64,000 bases of DNA from Asterias rubens (GCF_902459465.1 NW_022985820.1:1-64000); one strand, 5' to 3'; shown: positions 1 to 11,989, counted from the stretch's first letter. The notes: generated by a model not told the origin, from the letters alone. Translations and numbers: made by a program.

Positions 1-12
1 AGTGTCTCGGCG

Positions 13-180
13 ACCAGGCTGAACTCAGCACTAAATTTAGTGCTAGCACCAAATTTGGTGCTGGCGAGAAATTTGGTGCTGGCACCAAATTTCAAAACAA
101 CCTGTCAACACACCGTCATGACGAAGCAACGGCGGCGCGATAACAACCGTTACAGGCAGTAAGAGGTACTACGGTATGTT
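13..180 (+). repeat. Left outer terminal inverted repeat
   Basis: This block is the reverse complement of 11820-11989 with only a few substitutions. Its outermost part (27-98) is a run of four 18-bp units. The first (27-44) and second (45-62) are perfect palindromes centred on AAATTT; the third (63-80) and fourth (81-98) are half-degenerate. Regular palindromes at a transposon tip are probably transposase-binding sites, which is inference. Confidence 0.9.
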
Positions 181-2404
181 AAATGTTTTCAAAGTAAGAT
201 CAATAAATCTTAAGATTTTTCTTCACAGATATCTTCCTTAGATCCCAAACCATCATACCTAGGCGCCCCTAATGAATACTTTGGCTAATTAGCTCAGCCC
301 AACTAATTAAACATTTGCATAATATAGCCCGTATACGCATTTTGTAAAATACGAAAAAAACGCAAGTATCGAATAGTACCAATTTTAATTTCAAATGTTT
401 TCAAAGTAAAATCAATAAATCTTAAGATTTTTTTTCACAGATATCTTCCTTAGATCCCAAACCATCATACCTAGGCGCCCCTAATAAATAAATTGGCTAA
501 TTAGCTCAGCCCAACTAATTAAACATTTGCATAATATAGCCCGTATAACGCACATTCTATATACGAAAAAGCGCGCAAGTATCGAAGAGTACAAATTTTA
601 ATTTGAAATGTTTTCAAAGGAAAATCGATAAATCGTCAGATTTTTCTTCACAGATATCTTTCTTAGATCCCAAACCATCATACCTAGGCGCCCCTAATGA
701 ATACTTTGGCTAATTAGCTCAGCCCAACTAATTAAACATTTGCATAATATAGCCCGTCTAACGCACATTCTACATACAAAAAAGCGCGCAAGTATCGAAT
801 AGTACCAATTTTAATTTGAAATGTTTTCAAAGTAAAATCAATAAATCTTAAGATTTTTCTTCACAGATATCTTCCTTAGATCCCAAACCATCATACCTAG
901 GCGCCCCTAATGAATACTTTGCCTAATTAGCTCAGCCCAACTAATTAAACATTTGCATAAAATAGCCCGTCTAACGCACATTCTACATACGAAAAAGCGC
1001 GCAAGTATCGAATAGTACCAATTTTAATTTGAAATGTTTTCAAAGTAAAATCAATAAATCTTAAGATTTTTCTTCACAGATATCTTTCTTATATCCCAAA
1101 CCATCATACCTAGGCGCCCCTAATGAATACTTTGCCTAATTAGCTCAGCCCAACTAATTAAACATTTGCATAAAATAGCCCGTCTAACGCACATTCTACA
1201 TACGAAAAAGCGCGCAAGTATCGAATAGTACCAATTTTAATTTGAAATGTTTTCAAAGTAAAATCAATAAATCTTAAGATTTTTCTTCACAGATATCTTT
1301 CTTAGATCCCAAACCATCATACCTAGGCGCCCCTAATAAATAAATTGGCTAATTAGCTCAGCCCAACTAATTAAACATTTGCATAATATAGCCCGTATAA
1401 CGCACATTCTATATACGAAAAAGCGCGCAAGTATCGAAGAGTACAAATTTTAATTTGAAATGTTTTCAAAGGAAAATCGATAAATCGTCAGATTTTTCTT
1501 CACAGATATCTTTCTTAGATCCCAAACCATCATACCTAGGCGCCCCTAATGAATACTTTGGCTAATTAGCTCAGCCCAACTAATTAAACATTTGCATAAT
1601 ATAGCCCGTCTAACGCACATTCTACATACGAAAAAGCGCGCAAGTATCGAATAGTACCAATTTTAATTTCAAATGTTTTCAAAGTAAAATCAATAAATCT
1701 TCAGATTTTTCTTCACAGATATCTTCCTTAGATCCCAAACCATCATACCTAGGCGCCCCTAATGAATACTTTGCCTAATTAGCTCAGCCCAACTAATTAA
1801 ACATTTGCATAAAATAGCCCGTCTAACGCACATTCTACATACGAAAAAGCGCGCAAGTATCGAATAGTACCAATTTTAATTTGAAATGTTTTCAAAGTAA
1901 AATCAATAAATCTTAAGATTTTTCTTCACAGATATCTTTCTTAGATCCCAAACCATCATACCTAGGCGCCCCTAATGAATACTTTGCCTAATTAGCTCAG
2001 CCCAACTAATTAAACATTTGCATAAAATAGCCCGTCTAACGCACATTCTACATACGAAAAAGCGCGCAAGTATCGAATAGTACCAATTTTAATTTGAAAT
2101 GTTTTCAAAGTAAAATCAATAAATCTTAAGATTTTTCTTCACAGATATCTTTCTTAGATCCCAAACCATCATACCTAGGCGCCCCTAATGAATACTTTGG
2201 CTAATTAGCTCAGCCCAACTAATTAAACATTTGCATAATATAGCCCGTATAACGCACATTCTATATAGTACCAATTTTAATTTAAAATGTTTTCAAAGTA
2301 AAATCAATAAATCTTAAGATTTTTTTCGAAAATATCTTCCTTAGAACCCAAACCATTATACCTGGGCGCCACTAAGATATTAATTTGCTAATTAACTTAG
2401 CCCA
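181..2404 (+). repeat. Left 213-bp tandem array of the transposon
   Basis: Ten direct units. The anchor AAATGTTTTCAAAG recurs at 181, 393, 606, 819, 1032, 1245, 1458, 1671, 1884 and 2097, so the period is 213 bp (212 once). A last unit starting at 2285 follows a shortened interval of 188 bp and breaks off at about 2404, exactly where transposase coding sequence begins. The units differ by scattered substitutions and no coding potential is seen. The same unit in reverse complement makes up 7030-11820. Confidence 0.92.
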
Positions 2405-5400
2405 ATCTTACTATATCTTGATGCTACAGGTTCTATATTAAAAAATAACAAATGCTTTGGTAGCTCAAAAAAATACTTACTATACGATCTTGTAATCAGA
2501 CATCCGATACTTGGAAATCCACCTTTGGTTATTGCCTCACTAGTTACAACGGACCAAAGTACAGTCTCGGTCTCATTTTTTTTACATTCATTTTTGCATG
2601 ATGAACAACGCATTTACGGACACAATGGAGTCAAAAATCCTCTATTAATTATGATAGATGGAAGTGCCATGCTACTTTTAGCAGTTCTCTTTTGTTTCAC
2701 TGGCGAGTTCGTTGAAAATTATTTCATGCGGTGTTACAGAGTAGTTACTGGAGGCGCACAGGCTAAAGATTTAAACAAACTATTTGTACATCAGTGTGCA
2801 AGCCACTTCATCAAAAACGCGTCAAGAAAGTGTAGGAAGCTCTATCGTGCTAACTTTCATGAGGGCATGTATTGGATTGGGATTCTGTTAAAGTCTACTA
2901 ATATTGAAGAGATCGACAGTATAATATACCTATTGGCAATTTTACTGCTCTCTGAAAAAAGTAACGACGACGTTTTTGACAGTTACCAGAAAATGCAGGA
3001 AAAGATCGGTATGAAGGAAACATATCTAAATTTAATTACCCATGATGACCAGGACCCAGAAGATAATGAACTTGATAATGAAAATGACACAGACATGAGC
3101 CAAGCAGTGTTCATTGAAAAATTAGAAAATTCTCCATTCAAAAACCGCTTTCAAAAAATTGTCAATAAAGCAATTGAACACATAAGAAAATCAAAATCTT
3201 CTGAACAAGAAGAAAACCTTCTTCCAAATGCCTACCGGAGTACAGCTTTCATGGAATATCTTCTCAATTACGCATTTCCATCAATCGCAAATTGGTCAGG
3301 GCTCCTACTTGGTGATCTAGGCCGCCATGGTACTGGAGAACCATATACACAATACACAGACATGTTCAAATCATTGAAAAAATCTAAACATCAAAATATT
3401 TCATCAAACAATAGAACGCAAGGAATAATTGAAAAAAGCATGGGTGAGGTCAAACGGGTTAAACTGCAGTATGAGAGATGTAGTAAACTACATGTTCTTG
3501 TTTACATTTTCCAGAATGATTTGTTACCACTACATCGAGAATTCGCAGAAAGCTTTTGCAAGGCTCGTAACAAGAAATCAAAGTCTCAAAAATTAGCTTC
3601 CGAAAAATGGCTCAAGAGGGTTCGCCGACCAGGAAAAGAGGGAAAATACCTGACACCCCCAACCAAAAAAATGAAATTTAAAGAAGGATCATGTGAACAA
3701 AAGAAACAGGTTTCAACACAACAATTTCCACAAACAAGCACACCAATCTTAAGAAAGGACAATAACAAACAGCGAAACAAAATTACCACAACAAAAAATA
3801 AGTCTGATTATCGGCCACTTTTTCCACTTGGGAGAGGAATATCAAATAATTCATATTCTTGTTGGTGGATTGCATCTATTCAAGCGCTCTTACCTCTGTA
3901 CCTACAACTTCGTGGAACTGCTAGTCAGATACCTAACTTGAATGAGTTCAAAAGAAGTCTCATGTTCATATTTGATCAACTGAAAGATGAAATAGGGCAT
4001 TCAGTTCCCTTTCATTCGGTTAAAAAAAGTATCGGTCTATGTGCCTCGTTCCTTTCTGTTAGTGTCCAACGACAGCAAGACGCAGCTGAATTTCTAACTT
4101 GTGACGAGGTATGCACTTTTTTCCACGATGCAGGATTATCGCCACGTTTTGTATTACAGAAGACATCACGATGTGCGTTGTGTGACAGAGCCTCAACGGT
4201 AGACACAACTAAATCAACTGTCTTGACCATTCCTGCAACAAATTCACGTTTAGATAATAACATCAACAGTTTTTTCAGATGCGTGCGTCTGCCCGACGAG
4301 TTGTGTACGCATTGTGTAAATATTGGAGTGAAAACGGTAACTACCAAAATATTACACGCACCTTCAGTGTTACTCATTCAACTAATGCGTTTTCGTTGGA
4401 GAGATTCAAGAGCCGAAAAAGTTACGACCACAATCCAGGTTCCCGATACTGTGGACCTCACACAAATGTGCATGACTAAAAACGAACCAACTAAATATCG
4501 CCTTATCTCAGTAGTTGTACATGTTGGGGGAACTGTTGAAGGTGGCCACTACGTGACATATGTGAATGACAGAAGCTACAAAAGAAAGCTGTTGTTCGAT
4601 GATCACATAGTTCGTCAAGTAACTGACGAAGAATATAGCAAAGCTGTCGATGAGGGAGCATACATACTGATATACCAAAAGCACAACAATTCATCAGAGG
4701 GGCACACAAAAACACAATACAGATTGTCTCCAATAACAGCAGAGAGCTCTGACTTGAGAGGAGATCCCAATTTCTTCTACAATTTTGATGATAGTTACAT
4801 TTCCACAAACGAAGAGGACCCTTTCGATCAAAGTAATACTTTCACAGTAAACAAAAATGAGAAGATCTTCGTAGAAAATGTTTGGGGTTACATAGATGAG
4901 AGCCTAATAAACAAACAGGCAGTAAAGTTGAAGTCTTCGAACGAAATTTTGACATTCGCCCATATTGCCATGCTAAATGTACACATACCGGCCGCTGTGT
5001 ATCAATCCTTCATAAAACTGTCACCAAACTTCAACCGGGGATGGATTAGTGATTTCTTTGTAGATTTCTACACGCAACAATTGGCTGAAAGTGAGCAAGT
5101 AAGTCAAACATGTGCTGCACTATTGTGCTGTGAAACAAGTGCAATTCTCACGGGAGATGTGACAGCCGCGACATACCGTTCGGTGCAGAGAAAATGTTTC
5201 GTCAGCGGTCATTGGTGCGACATCATATTATGCCCTTTTCTTAGAAACTCACATTTCAGGCTTCTTGTCATCGATAAGATTAAACGATCTGTATGTTGTT
5301 ACGATTCAATGTCGCCCTTCTCAGAACCACTATTGCGTCAAATCGCTAAATGTTTTGGTTTTTTTTTTCACTATGGGAAAAAATCAAAATACTGGGGAGT

Positions 5401-5659
5401 TTTGCCAACATTCATACGCAGCAGCAATGAGGTGGATCGTATCTTCGTCAGCGATAAATCATTTATTACCCAAGATGACTCTGACTCATGTGGGCTGTAT
5501 TGCTGTGCTGTTGCTGAACAAGTTTCCCTTACAAAAAGAAAGGTTACACAACACGATCGAAATGAAACGCTTCGAATGTATCTTACACTCTCTGTCATTC
5601 GAAGAAGTCACATAATAGACATCGGGTTACGTCAACTTTTTGAACAGAGTAATGTGTAA
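2396..5659 (+). CDS. MULE-like transposase fused to USP (C19) and ULP/SENP (C48) proteases, N-terminus missing
   Basis: The frame is open from 2396, just after a stop at 2393, to TAA at 5657-5659. There is no ATG in the opening part, so the true N-terminus is lost or lies in an upstream exon; an AG at 2399-2400 could be a splice acceptor. The first 300 codons look like a MULE/KDZ-type DDE transposase: LDATG with the first Asp at 2420, IDGS with the second Asp at 2657, a CxxH motif (CASH) at 2795-2806 and a likely third acid, Glu, at 3431. A Lys-rich linker follows. A USP domain then has Cys at 3860 in a SYSCWW box, two CxxC pairs typical of the USP zinc ribbon, and His at 4547 in GGHYVTYV. 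The C-terminus is ULP-like: His at 5252 (SHFRLLVID), Asp at 5303 (YDS) and Cys at 5489 (DSDSCGLY). All key residues are present. KDZ and some MULE elements carry ULP domains; carrying USP as well is unusual. The proteases may remove ubiquitin or SUMO from host factors or process the protein itself; this is not shown. Confidence 0.85.
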   Translation, partial: LSPILLYLDATGSILKNNKCFGSSKKYLLYDLVIRHPILGNPPLVIASLVTTDQSTVSVSFFLHSFLHDEQRIYGHNGVKNPLLIMIDGSAMLLLAVLFCFTGEFVENYFMRCYRVVTGGAQAKDLNKLFVHQCASHFIKNASRKCRKLYRANFHEGMYWIGILLKSTNIEEIDSIIYLLAILLLSEKSNDDVFDSYQKMQEKIGMKETYLNLITHDDQDPEDNELDNENDTDMSQAVFIEKLENSPFKNRFQKIVNKAIEHIRKSKSSEQEENLLPNAYRSTAFMEYLLNYAFPSIANWSGLLLGDLGRHGTGEPYTQYTDMFKSLKKSKHQNISSNNRTQGIIEKSMGEVKRVKLQYERCSKLHVLVYIFQNDLLPLHREFAESFCKARNKKSKSQKLASEKWLKRVRRPGKEGKYLTPPTKKMKFKEGSCEQKKQVSTQQFPQTSTPILRKDNNKQRNKITTTKNKSDYRPLFPLGRGISNNSYSCWWIASIQALLPLYLQLRGTASQIPNLNEFKRSLMFIFDQLKDEIGHSVPFHSVKKSIGLCASFLSVSVQRQQDAAEFLTCDEVCTFFHDAGLSPRFVLQKTSRCALCDRASTVDTTKSTVLTIPATNSRLDNNINSFFRCVRLPDELCTHCVNIGVKTVTTKILHAPSVLLIQLMRFRWRDSRAEKVTTTIQVPDTVDLTQMCMTKNEPTKYRLISVVVHVGGTVEGGHYVTYVNDRSYKRKLLFDDHIVRQVTDEEYSKAVDEGAYILIYQKHNNSSEGHTKTQYRLSPITAESSDLRGDPNFFYNFDDSYISTNEEDPFDQSNTFTVNKNEKIFVENVWGYIDESLINKQAVKLKSSNEILTFAHIAMLNVHIPAAVYQSFIKLSPNFNRGWISDFFVDFYTQQLAESEQVSQTCAALLCCETSAILTGDVTAATYRSVQRKCFVSGHWCDIILCPFLRNSHFRLLVIDKIKRSVCCYDSMSPFSEPLLRQIAKCFGFFFHYGKKSKYWGVLPTFIRSSNEVDRIFVSDKSFITQDDSDSCGLYCCAVAEQVSLTKRKVTQHDRNETLRMYLTLSVIRRSHIIDIGLRQLFEQSNV

Positions 5660-7030
5660 ACAAACACACAGAAAAACGATACAGTAGCAGTTTTGCTATA
5701 CAACGCATGATTTAAAAAAGATTTAACATATTTAACACGAACTAAATCAAAATTATTTGTTTTTCAAAAGCTTTAATACATTGCAAATTATTATACAATT
5801 ACATTTAGTTTTGACTTTATATTGAAGCATTATGAGTGACCAAACTGTTACACACTATACATAAATTAGTAGAAAACAAGTAAGGTCTACACCGTGTGTG
5901 CGTTAAAACATCTTTCCTCATAGAGAGGCTGACCATTTTTTGTATAGAAAATGATCTTGATAAAACAAAATTACGACTCTTTGGCCAGTTTCAGCGTGCT
6001 TTGTTGAAAACTATTTTGTGATAATAACGCTCTTTGTTTTATTTCTTTTTATTTGAGCGACTTTACACCACAGACCCGTGGTGTGTGACATGGACTCATT
6101 CGTATCGTATTCTTGCTGTCACGAACGGCGGCGACGGGTCTGGTGATTTGTAGTAGACAAAGAGGAGCTTACAGTGCGGTACTATGACAGGAGAGATGTT
6201 CGGACTTGCTCCAATGAGAAATGGTTCAGCGAAGCATGTTGCATCCACGTCTAGCCTTACCCCGGTACTTTAAGTATTTACTAAAATATGAAGGATGGAC
6301 TAAAGGCCCGGTCACACAGGCCCCGACAAAGAGAACGACAACCAGAACGATAAAAATGCATGCGCTCGATTGGTTGAATGGCGTGGGCGTATTCTGCGTG
6401 GAGCATTTCAACCAATCGAGTGCGTGTATTTTTATCGTTCTTGTCGTTCTCGTTATCGGGGCCTGTGGGACCGGGCTTTTAGTTCTTCATAATAGTCTAA
6501 TAGTCAACACAACATAGTGAGCAGGCACTGGATTAGTAACGTTTATAATGATGTCACTGTGAAATGCTTTTGAATTTCTGATCAGTTTAATATCTATGTA
6601 AAAAATCAGTGTTGAACTTGGTTCCAAAGAGAAAGAAATATATTTCAATGTGCCATACAATGTTTTGTTAAGTCCCTTTTCTGTAGAATGTGATGTTAAA
6701 ACTGTGGTATTGTTTTTCAAGTTCATTATGACTCCTTTGTTCATAAACTGCTTGCATAGTGACTCTAAGTCTCATACTGCCAAGATATAGCTGGCACGGG
6801 GATAACATAGAGTGAAGAGACACATGGTTTTGAGTAACTTTGCAATTGGGACAACAGTTAAAGTTATTACAATCTATGTAAAATTACAGAAAAAGTTTAA
6901 ATAAAAGGCAGTTCATATGCCACCGAGATAAATCGAAGTGTTTATTGTTGTTTCTATAGCGGTTGACGTTTGTTAATCACTCTTATAGTTATGGGTCTTT
7001 ATTATGTAAAGTTTGATTATTCGGGCCAAG
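5660..7030. other. Non-coding spacer of the transposon
   Basis: AT-rich sequence between the transposase stop and the right array. No convincing ORF was found. It contains one palindromic MITE at 6301-6481. The stretch 6900-7130 grades into strongly diverged 213-bp repeat sequence. Confidence 0.6.
6301..6481. mobile_element. Palindromic MITE nested in the transposon
   Basis: The ends TAAAGGCCCGG and CCGGGCTTTTA are inverted repeats. The inverted similarity continues through nearly the whole 181 bp (GGGGCC, AACGATAAAA and CGATTGGTTGAA arms), leaving a short central loop at about 6380-6400. Short ORFs read across it on both strands are by-products of the palindrome. No target-site duplication was recognised. 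Confidence 0.75.
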
Positions 7031-7721
7031 TGGATAATTGTTTGGTCTGGGCACGATGGTTTGTGATATAAGGAAGGCATCTGTGAAGAAAAAAACTTTA
7101 TTTAATGGTTTCGTACACTTACTTTTTGGACGCAAAATGCGCAAACGGGCTGTATTATGCAAATGTTTAATTAGTTGGGCTGAGCTAATTAGCCAATCTA
7201 TTCATTAGGGGCGCCTAGGTATGATGGTTTCTGATCTAAGGAAGACATCTGTAAAAAAAAATCTTAAGATTTATTGATTTTACTTTGAAATCATTTCAAA
7301 TTACAATTGGTACTATTCGATACTTGCGCGCTTTTTCGTATGTAGAATGTGCGTTATACGGGCTATATTATGCAAATGTTTAATTAGTTGGGCTGAGCTA
7401 ATTAGCCAATCTATTCATTAGTGGCGCCTAGGTATGATGGTTTGGGATCTAAGGAAGACATCTGTGAAGAAAAATATGAAGATTTAATGATTTTACTTTG
7501 AAAACATTTCAAATTATAATTGGTACTATTCGATACTTGCGCGCTTTTTCGTATGTAGAATGTGCGTTAGACGGGCTATTTTATGCAATTGTTTAATTAG
7601 TTGGGCTGAGCTAATTAGCCAAAGTATTCATTAGGGGCGCCTAGGTATGATGGTTTGGGATCTAAGGAAGATATCTGTGAAGAAAAATCTTAAGATTTAT
7701 TGATTTTACTTTGAAAACATT

Positions 7722-7781
7722 TAACATACCGTAGTACCTCTTACTGCCTGTAACGGTTGTTATCGCGCCGCCGTTGCTTCG
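7722..7781 (-). repeat. Internal copy of the outer terminal repeat, copy 1
   Basis: It matches the inner part of the outer terminal repeat (compare 11820-11880), then diverges after CGTTGCTTCG into a stretch not found at the element tip. Confidence 0.85.
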
Positions 7782-9444
7782 TAGGCAAAATGACGAAGGT
7801 TGATCACAAGAGGGCGCTATGGTATGCAAATGTTTAATTAGTTGGGCTGAGCTAATTAGGCAAAGTATTCATTAGGGGCGCCTTGGTATGATGGTTTGGG
7901 ATCTACGGAAGATATCTGTGAAGAAAAATCTTAAGATTTATCGATTTTCCTTTGAAAACATTTCAAATTAAAATTTGTACTATTCGATACTTGCGCGCTT
8001 TTTCGTATATAGAATGTGCGTTATACGGGCTATATTATGCAAATGTTTAATTAGTTGGGCTGAGCTAATTAGCCAATCTATTCATTAGTGGCGCCTAGGT
8101 ATGATGGTTTGGGATCTAAGAAAGACATCTGTGAAGAAAAATCTGAAGATTTAATGATTTTACTTTGAAAACATTTCAAATTATAATTGGTACTACTCGA
8201 TACTTGCGCTTTTTTCGTATATAGAATGTGCGTACAGGCTATATTATGCAAATGTTTAATTAGTTGGGCTGAGCTAATTAGCCAATCTATTCATTAGTGG
8301 CGCCTAGGTATGATGGTTTGGGATCTAAGAAAGACATCTGTGAAGAAAAATCTGAAGATTTAATGATTTTACTTTGAAAACATTTCAAATTATAATTGGT
8401 ACTATTCGCTACTTGCGCGCTTTTTCGTATGTAGAATGTGCGTTATACGGGCTATTTTATGCAAATGTTTAATTAGTTGGGCTGAGCTAATTAGGCAAAG
8501 TATTCATTAGGGGCGCCTAGGTATGATGGTTTGGGATCTAAGGAAGACATCTGTGAAGAAAAATCTGAAGATTTAATGATTTTACTTTGAAAACATTTCA
8601 AATTATAATTGGTACTATTCGATACTTGCACGCTTTTTCGTATGTAGAATGTGCGTTATACGGGCTATACTATGCAAATGTTTAATTAGTTGGGCTGAGC
8701 TAATTAGGCAATCTATTCATTAGGGGCGCCTAGGTATGATGGTTTGGGATCTAAGGAAGACATCTGTGAAGAAAAATCTTAAGATTTATTGATTTTACTT
8801 TGAAAACATTTCAAATTAAAATTGGTACTATTCGATACTCGCGCTTTTTTCGTATGTAGAATGTGCATACAGGCTATATTATGCAAATGTTTAATTAGTT
8901 GGGCTGAGCTAATTAGCCAATCTATTCATTAGTGGCGCCTAGGTATGATGGTTTGGGATCTAAGAAAGACATCTGTGAAGAAAAATCTGAAGATTTAATG
9001 ATTTTACTTTGAAAACATTTCAAATTATAATTGGTACTACTCGATACTTGCGCTTTTTTCGTATATAGAATGTGCGTACAGGCTATATTATGCAAATGTT
9101 TAATTAGTTGGGCTGAGCTAATTAGCCAATCTATTCATTAGTGGCGCCTAGGTATGATGGTTTGGGATCTAAGAAAGACATCTGTGAAGAAAAATCTGAA
9201 GATTTAATGATTTTACTTTGAAAACATTTCAAATTATAATTGGTACTATTCGATACTTGCGCGCTTTTTCGTATGTAGAATGTGCGTTATACGGGCTATA
9301 CTATGCAAATGTTTAATTAGTTGGGCTGAGCTAATTAGGCAATCTATTCATTAGGGGCGCCTAGGTATGATGGTTTGGGATCTAAGGAAGACATCTGTGA
9401 AGAAAAATCTGAAGATTTATTGATTTTACTTTGAAATGTTTAAT

Positions 9445-9494
9445 TAGTACCTCTTACTGCCTGTAACGGTTGTTATCGCGCCGCCGTTGCTTCG
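9445..9494 (-). repeat. Internal copy of the outer terminal repeat, copy 2
   Basis: A shortened version of the same internal fragment. It begins at TAGTACCTC and lacks the preceding AACATACCG. Confidence 0.85.
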
Positions 9495-10313
9495 TAGGCA
9501 AAATGACGAAGGTTGATCACAAGAGGGCGCTATGGTATGCAAATGTTTAATTAGTTGGGCTGAGCTAATTAGGCAAAGTATTCATTAGGGGCGCCTAGGT
9601 ATGATGGTTTGGGATCTACGGAAGATATCTGTGAAGAAAAATCTTAAGATTTATCGATTTTCCTTTGAAAACATTTCAAATTAAAATTTGTACTATTCGA
9701 TACTTGCGCGCTTTTTCGTATATAGAATGTGCGTTATACGGGCTATATTATGCAAATGTTTAATTAGTTGGGCTGAGCTAATTAGCCAATCTATTCATTA
9801 GTGGCGCCTAGGTATGATGGTTTGGGATCTAAGAAAGACATCTGTGAAGAAAAATCTGAAGATTTAATGATTTTACTTTGAAAACATTTCAAATTATAAT
9901 TGGTACTATTCGATACTTGCGCGCTTTTTCGTATGTAGAATGTGCGTTATACGGGCTATACTATGCAAATGTTTAATTAGTTGGGCTGAGCTAATTAGGC
10001 AATCTATTCATTAGGGGCGCCTAGGTATGATGGTTTGGGATCTAAGGAAGATATCTGTGAAGAAAAATATGAAGATTTAATGATTTTACTTTGAAAACAT
10101 TTCAAATTATAATTTGTACTATTCGATACTTGCGCGCTTTTTCGTATGTAGAATGTGCGTTAGACGGGCTATTTTATGCAATTGTTTAATTAGTTGGGCT
10201 GAGCTAATTAGCCAAAGTATTCATTAGGGGCGCCTAGGTATGATGGTTTGGGATCTAAGGAAGATATCTGTGAAGAAAAATCTTAAGATTTATTGATTTT
10301 ACTTTGAAAACAT

Positions 10314-10374
10314 TTAACATACCGTAGTACCTCTTACTGCCTGTAACGGTTGTTATCGCGCCGCCGTTGCTTCG
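10314..10374 (-). repeat. Internal copy of the outer terminal repeat, copy 3
   Basis: Essentially identical to the copy at 7722, and followed by the same unit order. It marks the second half of a higher-order duplication. Confidence 0.85.
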
Positions 10375-11819
10375 TAGGCAAAATGACGAAGGTTGATCAC
10401 AAGAGGGCGCTATGGTATGCAAATGTTTAATTAGTTGGGCTGAGCTAATTAGGCAAAGTATTCATTAGGGGCGCCTTGGTATGATGGTTTGGGATCTACG
10501 GAAGATATCTGTGAAGAAAAATCTTAAGATTTATCGATTTTCCTTTGAAAACATTTCAAATTAAAATTTGTACTATTCGATACTTGCGCGCTTTTTCGTA
10601 TATAGAATGTGCGTTATACGGGCTATATTATGCAAATGTTTAATTAGTTGGGCTGAGCTAATTAGCCAATCTATTCATTAGTGGCGCCTAGGTATGATGG
10701 TTTGGGATCTAAGAAAGACATCTGTGAAGAAAAATCTGAAGATTTAATGATTTTACTTTGAAAACATTTCAAATTATAATTGGTACTACTCGATACTTGC
10801 GCTTTTTTCGTATATAGAATGTGCGTACAGGCTATATTATGCAAATGTTTAATTAGTTGGGCTGAGCTAATTAGCCAATCTATTCATTAGTGGCGCCTAG
10901 GTATGATGGTTTGGGATCTAAGAAAGACATCTGTGAAGAAAAATCTGAAGATTTAATGATTTTACTTTGAAAACATTTCAAATTATAATTGGTACTATTC
11001 GCTACTTGCGCGCTTTTTCGTATGTAGAATGTGCGTTATACGGGCTATTTTATGCAAATGTTTAATTAGTTGGGCTGAGCTAATTAGGCAAAGTATTCAT
11101 TAGGGGCGCCTAGGTATGATGGTTTGGGATCTAAGGAAGACATCTGTGAAGAAAAATCTGAAGATTTAATGATTTTACTTTGAAAACATTTCAAATTATA
11201 ATTGGTACTATTCGATACTTGCACGCTTTTTCGTATGTAGAATGTGCGTTATACGGGCTATACTATGCAAATGTTTAATTAGTTGGGCTGAGCTAATTAG
11301 GCAATCTATTCATTAGGGGCGCCTAGGTATGATGGTTTGGGATCTAAGGAAGATATCTGTGAAGAAAAATCTTAAGATTTATTGATTTTACTTTGAAAAC
11401 ATTTCAAATTAAAATTGGTACTATTCGATACTCGCGCTTTTTTCGTATGTAGAATGTGCATACAGGCTATATTATGCAAATGTTTAATTAGTTGGGCTGA
11501 GCTAATTAGCCAATCTATTCATTAGGGGCGCCTATGTATGATGGTTTGGGATCTAGGGAAGACATCTGCGAAAAAAAATCTTAAGATTTATTGATTTTAC
11601 TTTGAAAACATTTCAAATTAAAATTGGTACTACTCGATACTTGCGCTTTTTTCGTATATAGAATGTGCGTACAGGCTATATTATGCAAATGTTTAATTAG
11701 TTGGGCTGAGCTAATTAGCCAATCTATTCATTAGGGGCGCCTAGGTATGATGGTTTGGGATCTAAGTATGATTTCTTCGAAGAAAAGTCTGAAGGTTATC
11801 GATTTTACTTTGAAAACAT

Positions 11820-11989
11820 TTAACATACCGTAGTACCTCTTACTGCCTGTAACGGTTGTTATCGCGCCGCCGTTGCTTCGTCATGACGGTGTGTTGACAG
11901 GTTTTTTTGAAATTTGGTGCCAGCACCAAATTTCTCGCCAGCAACAAATTTGGTGCTAGCACCAAATTTAGTGCTGAGTTCAGCCTGGT
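11820..11989 (-). repeat. Right outer terminal inverted repeat
   Basis: Inverted partner of 13-180. The 18-bp palindromic units recur at about 11905-11976. The match stops at 11989; position 11990 no longer agrees with the left end. Confidence 0.9.

Larger units (their letters stand above)
7030..11820 (-). repeat. Right 213-bp tandem array with higher-order duplication
   Basis: This is the reverse complement of the left array, with more than 20 units; the anchor GCAAATGTTTAATTAG recurs about every 213-216 bp. It is about twice as long as the left array and more variable. Three internal pieces of the outer terminal repeat break the array at 7722-7781, 9445-9494 and 10314-10374. Each is followed by the same extra stretch containing GAGGGCGCTATGG. 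The order and private variants of the units after 7722 repeat after 10314 with an offset near 2592 bp, so a block of at least 1.1 kb was duplicated. Confidence 0.9.

Noticed and set aside
2525..2527. TTG at 2525 as the start of the transposase
   Set aside because: Conserved transposase sequence, including the catalytic Asp, continues upstream in the same frame to 2396.
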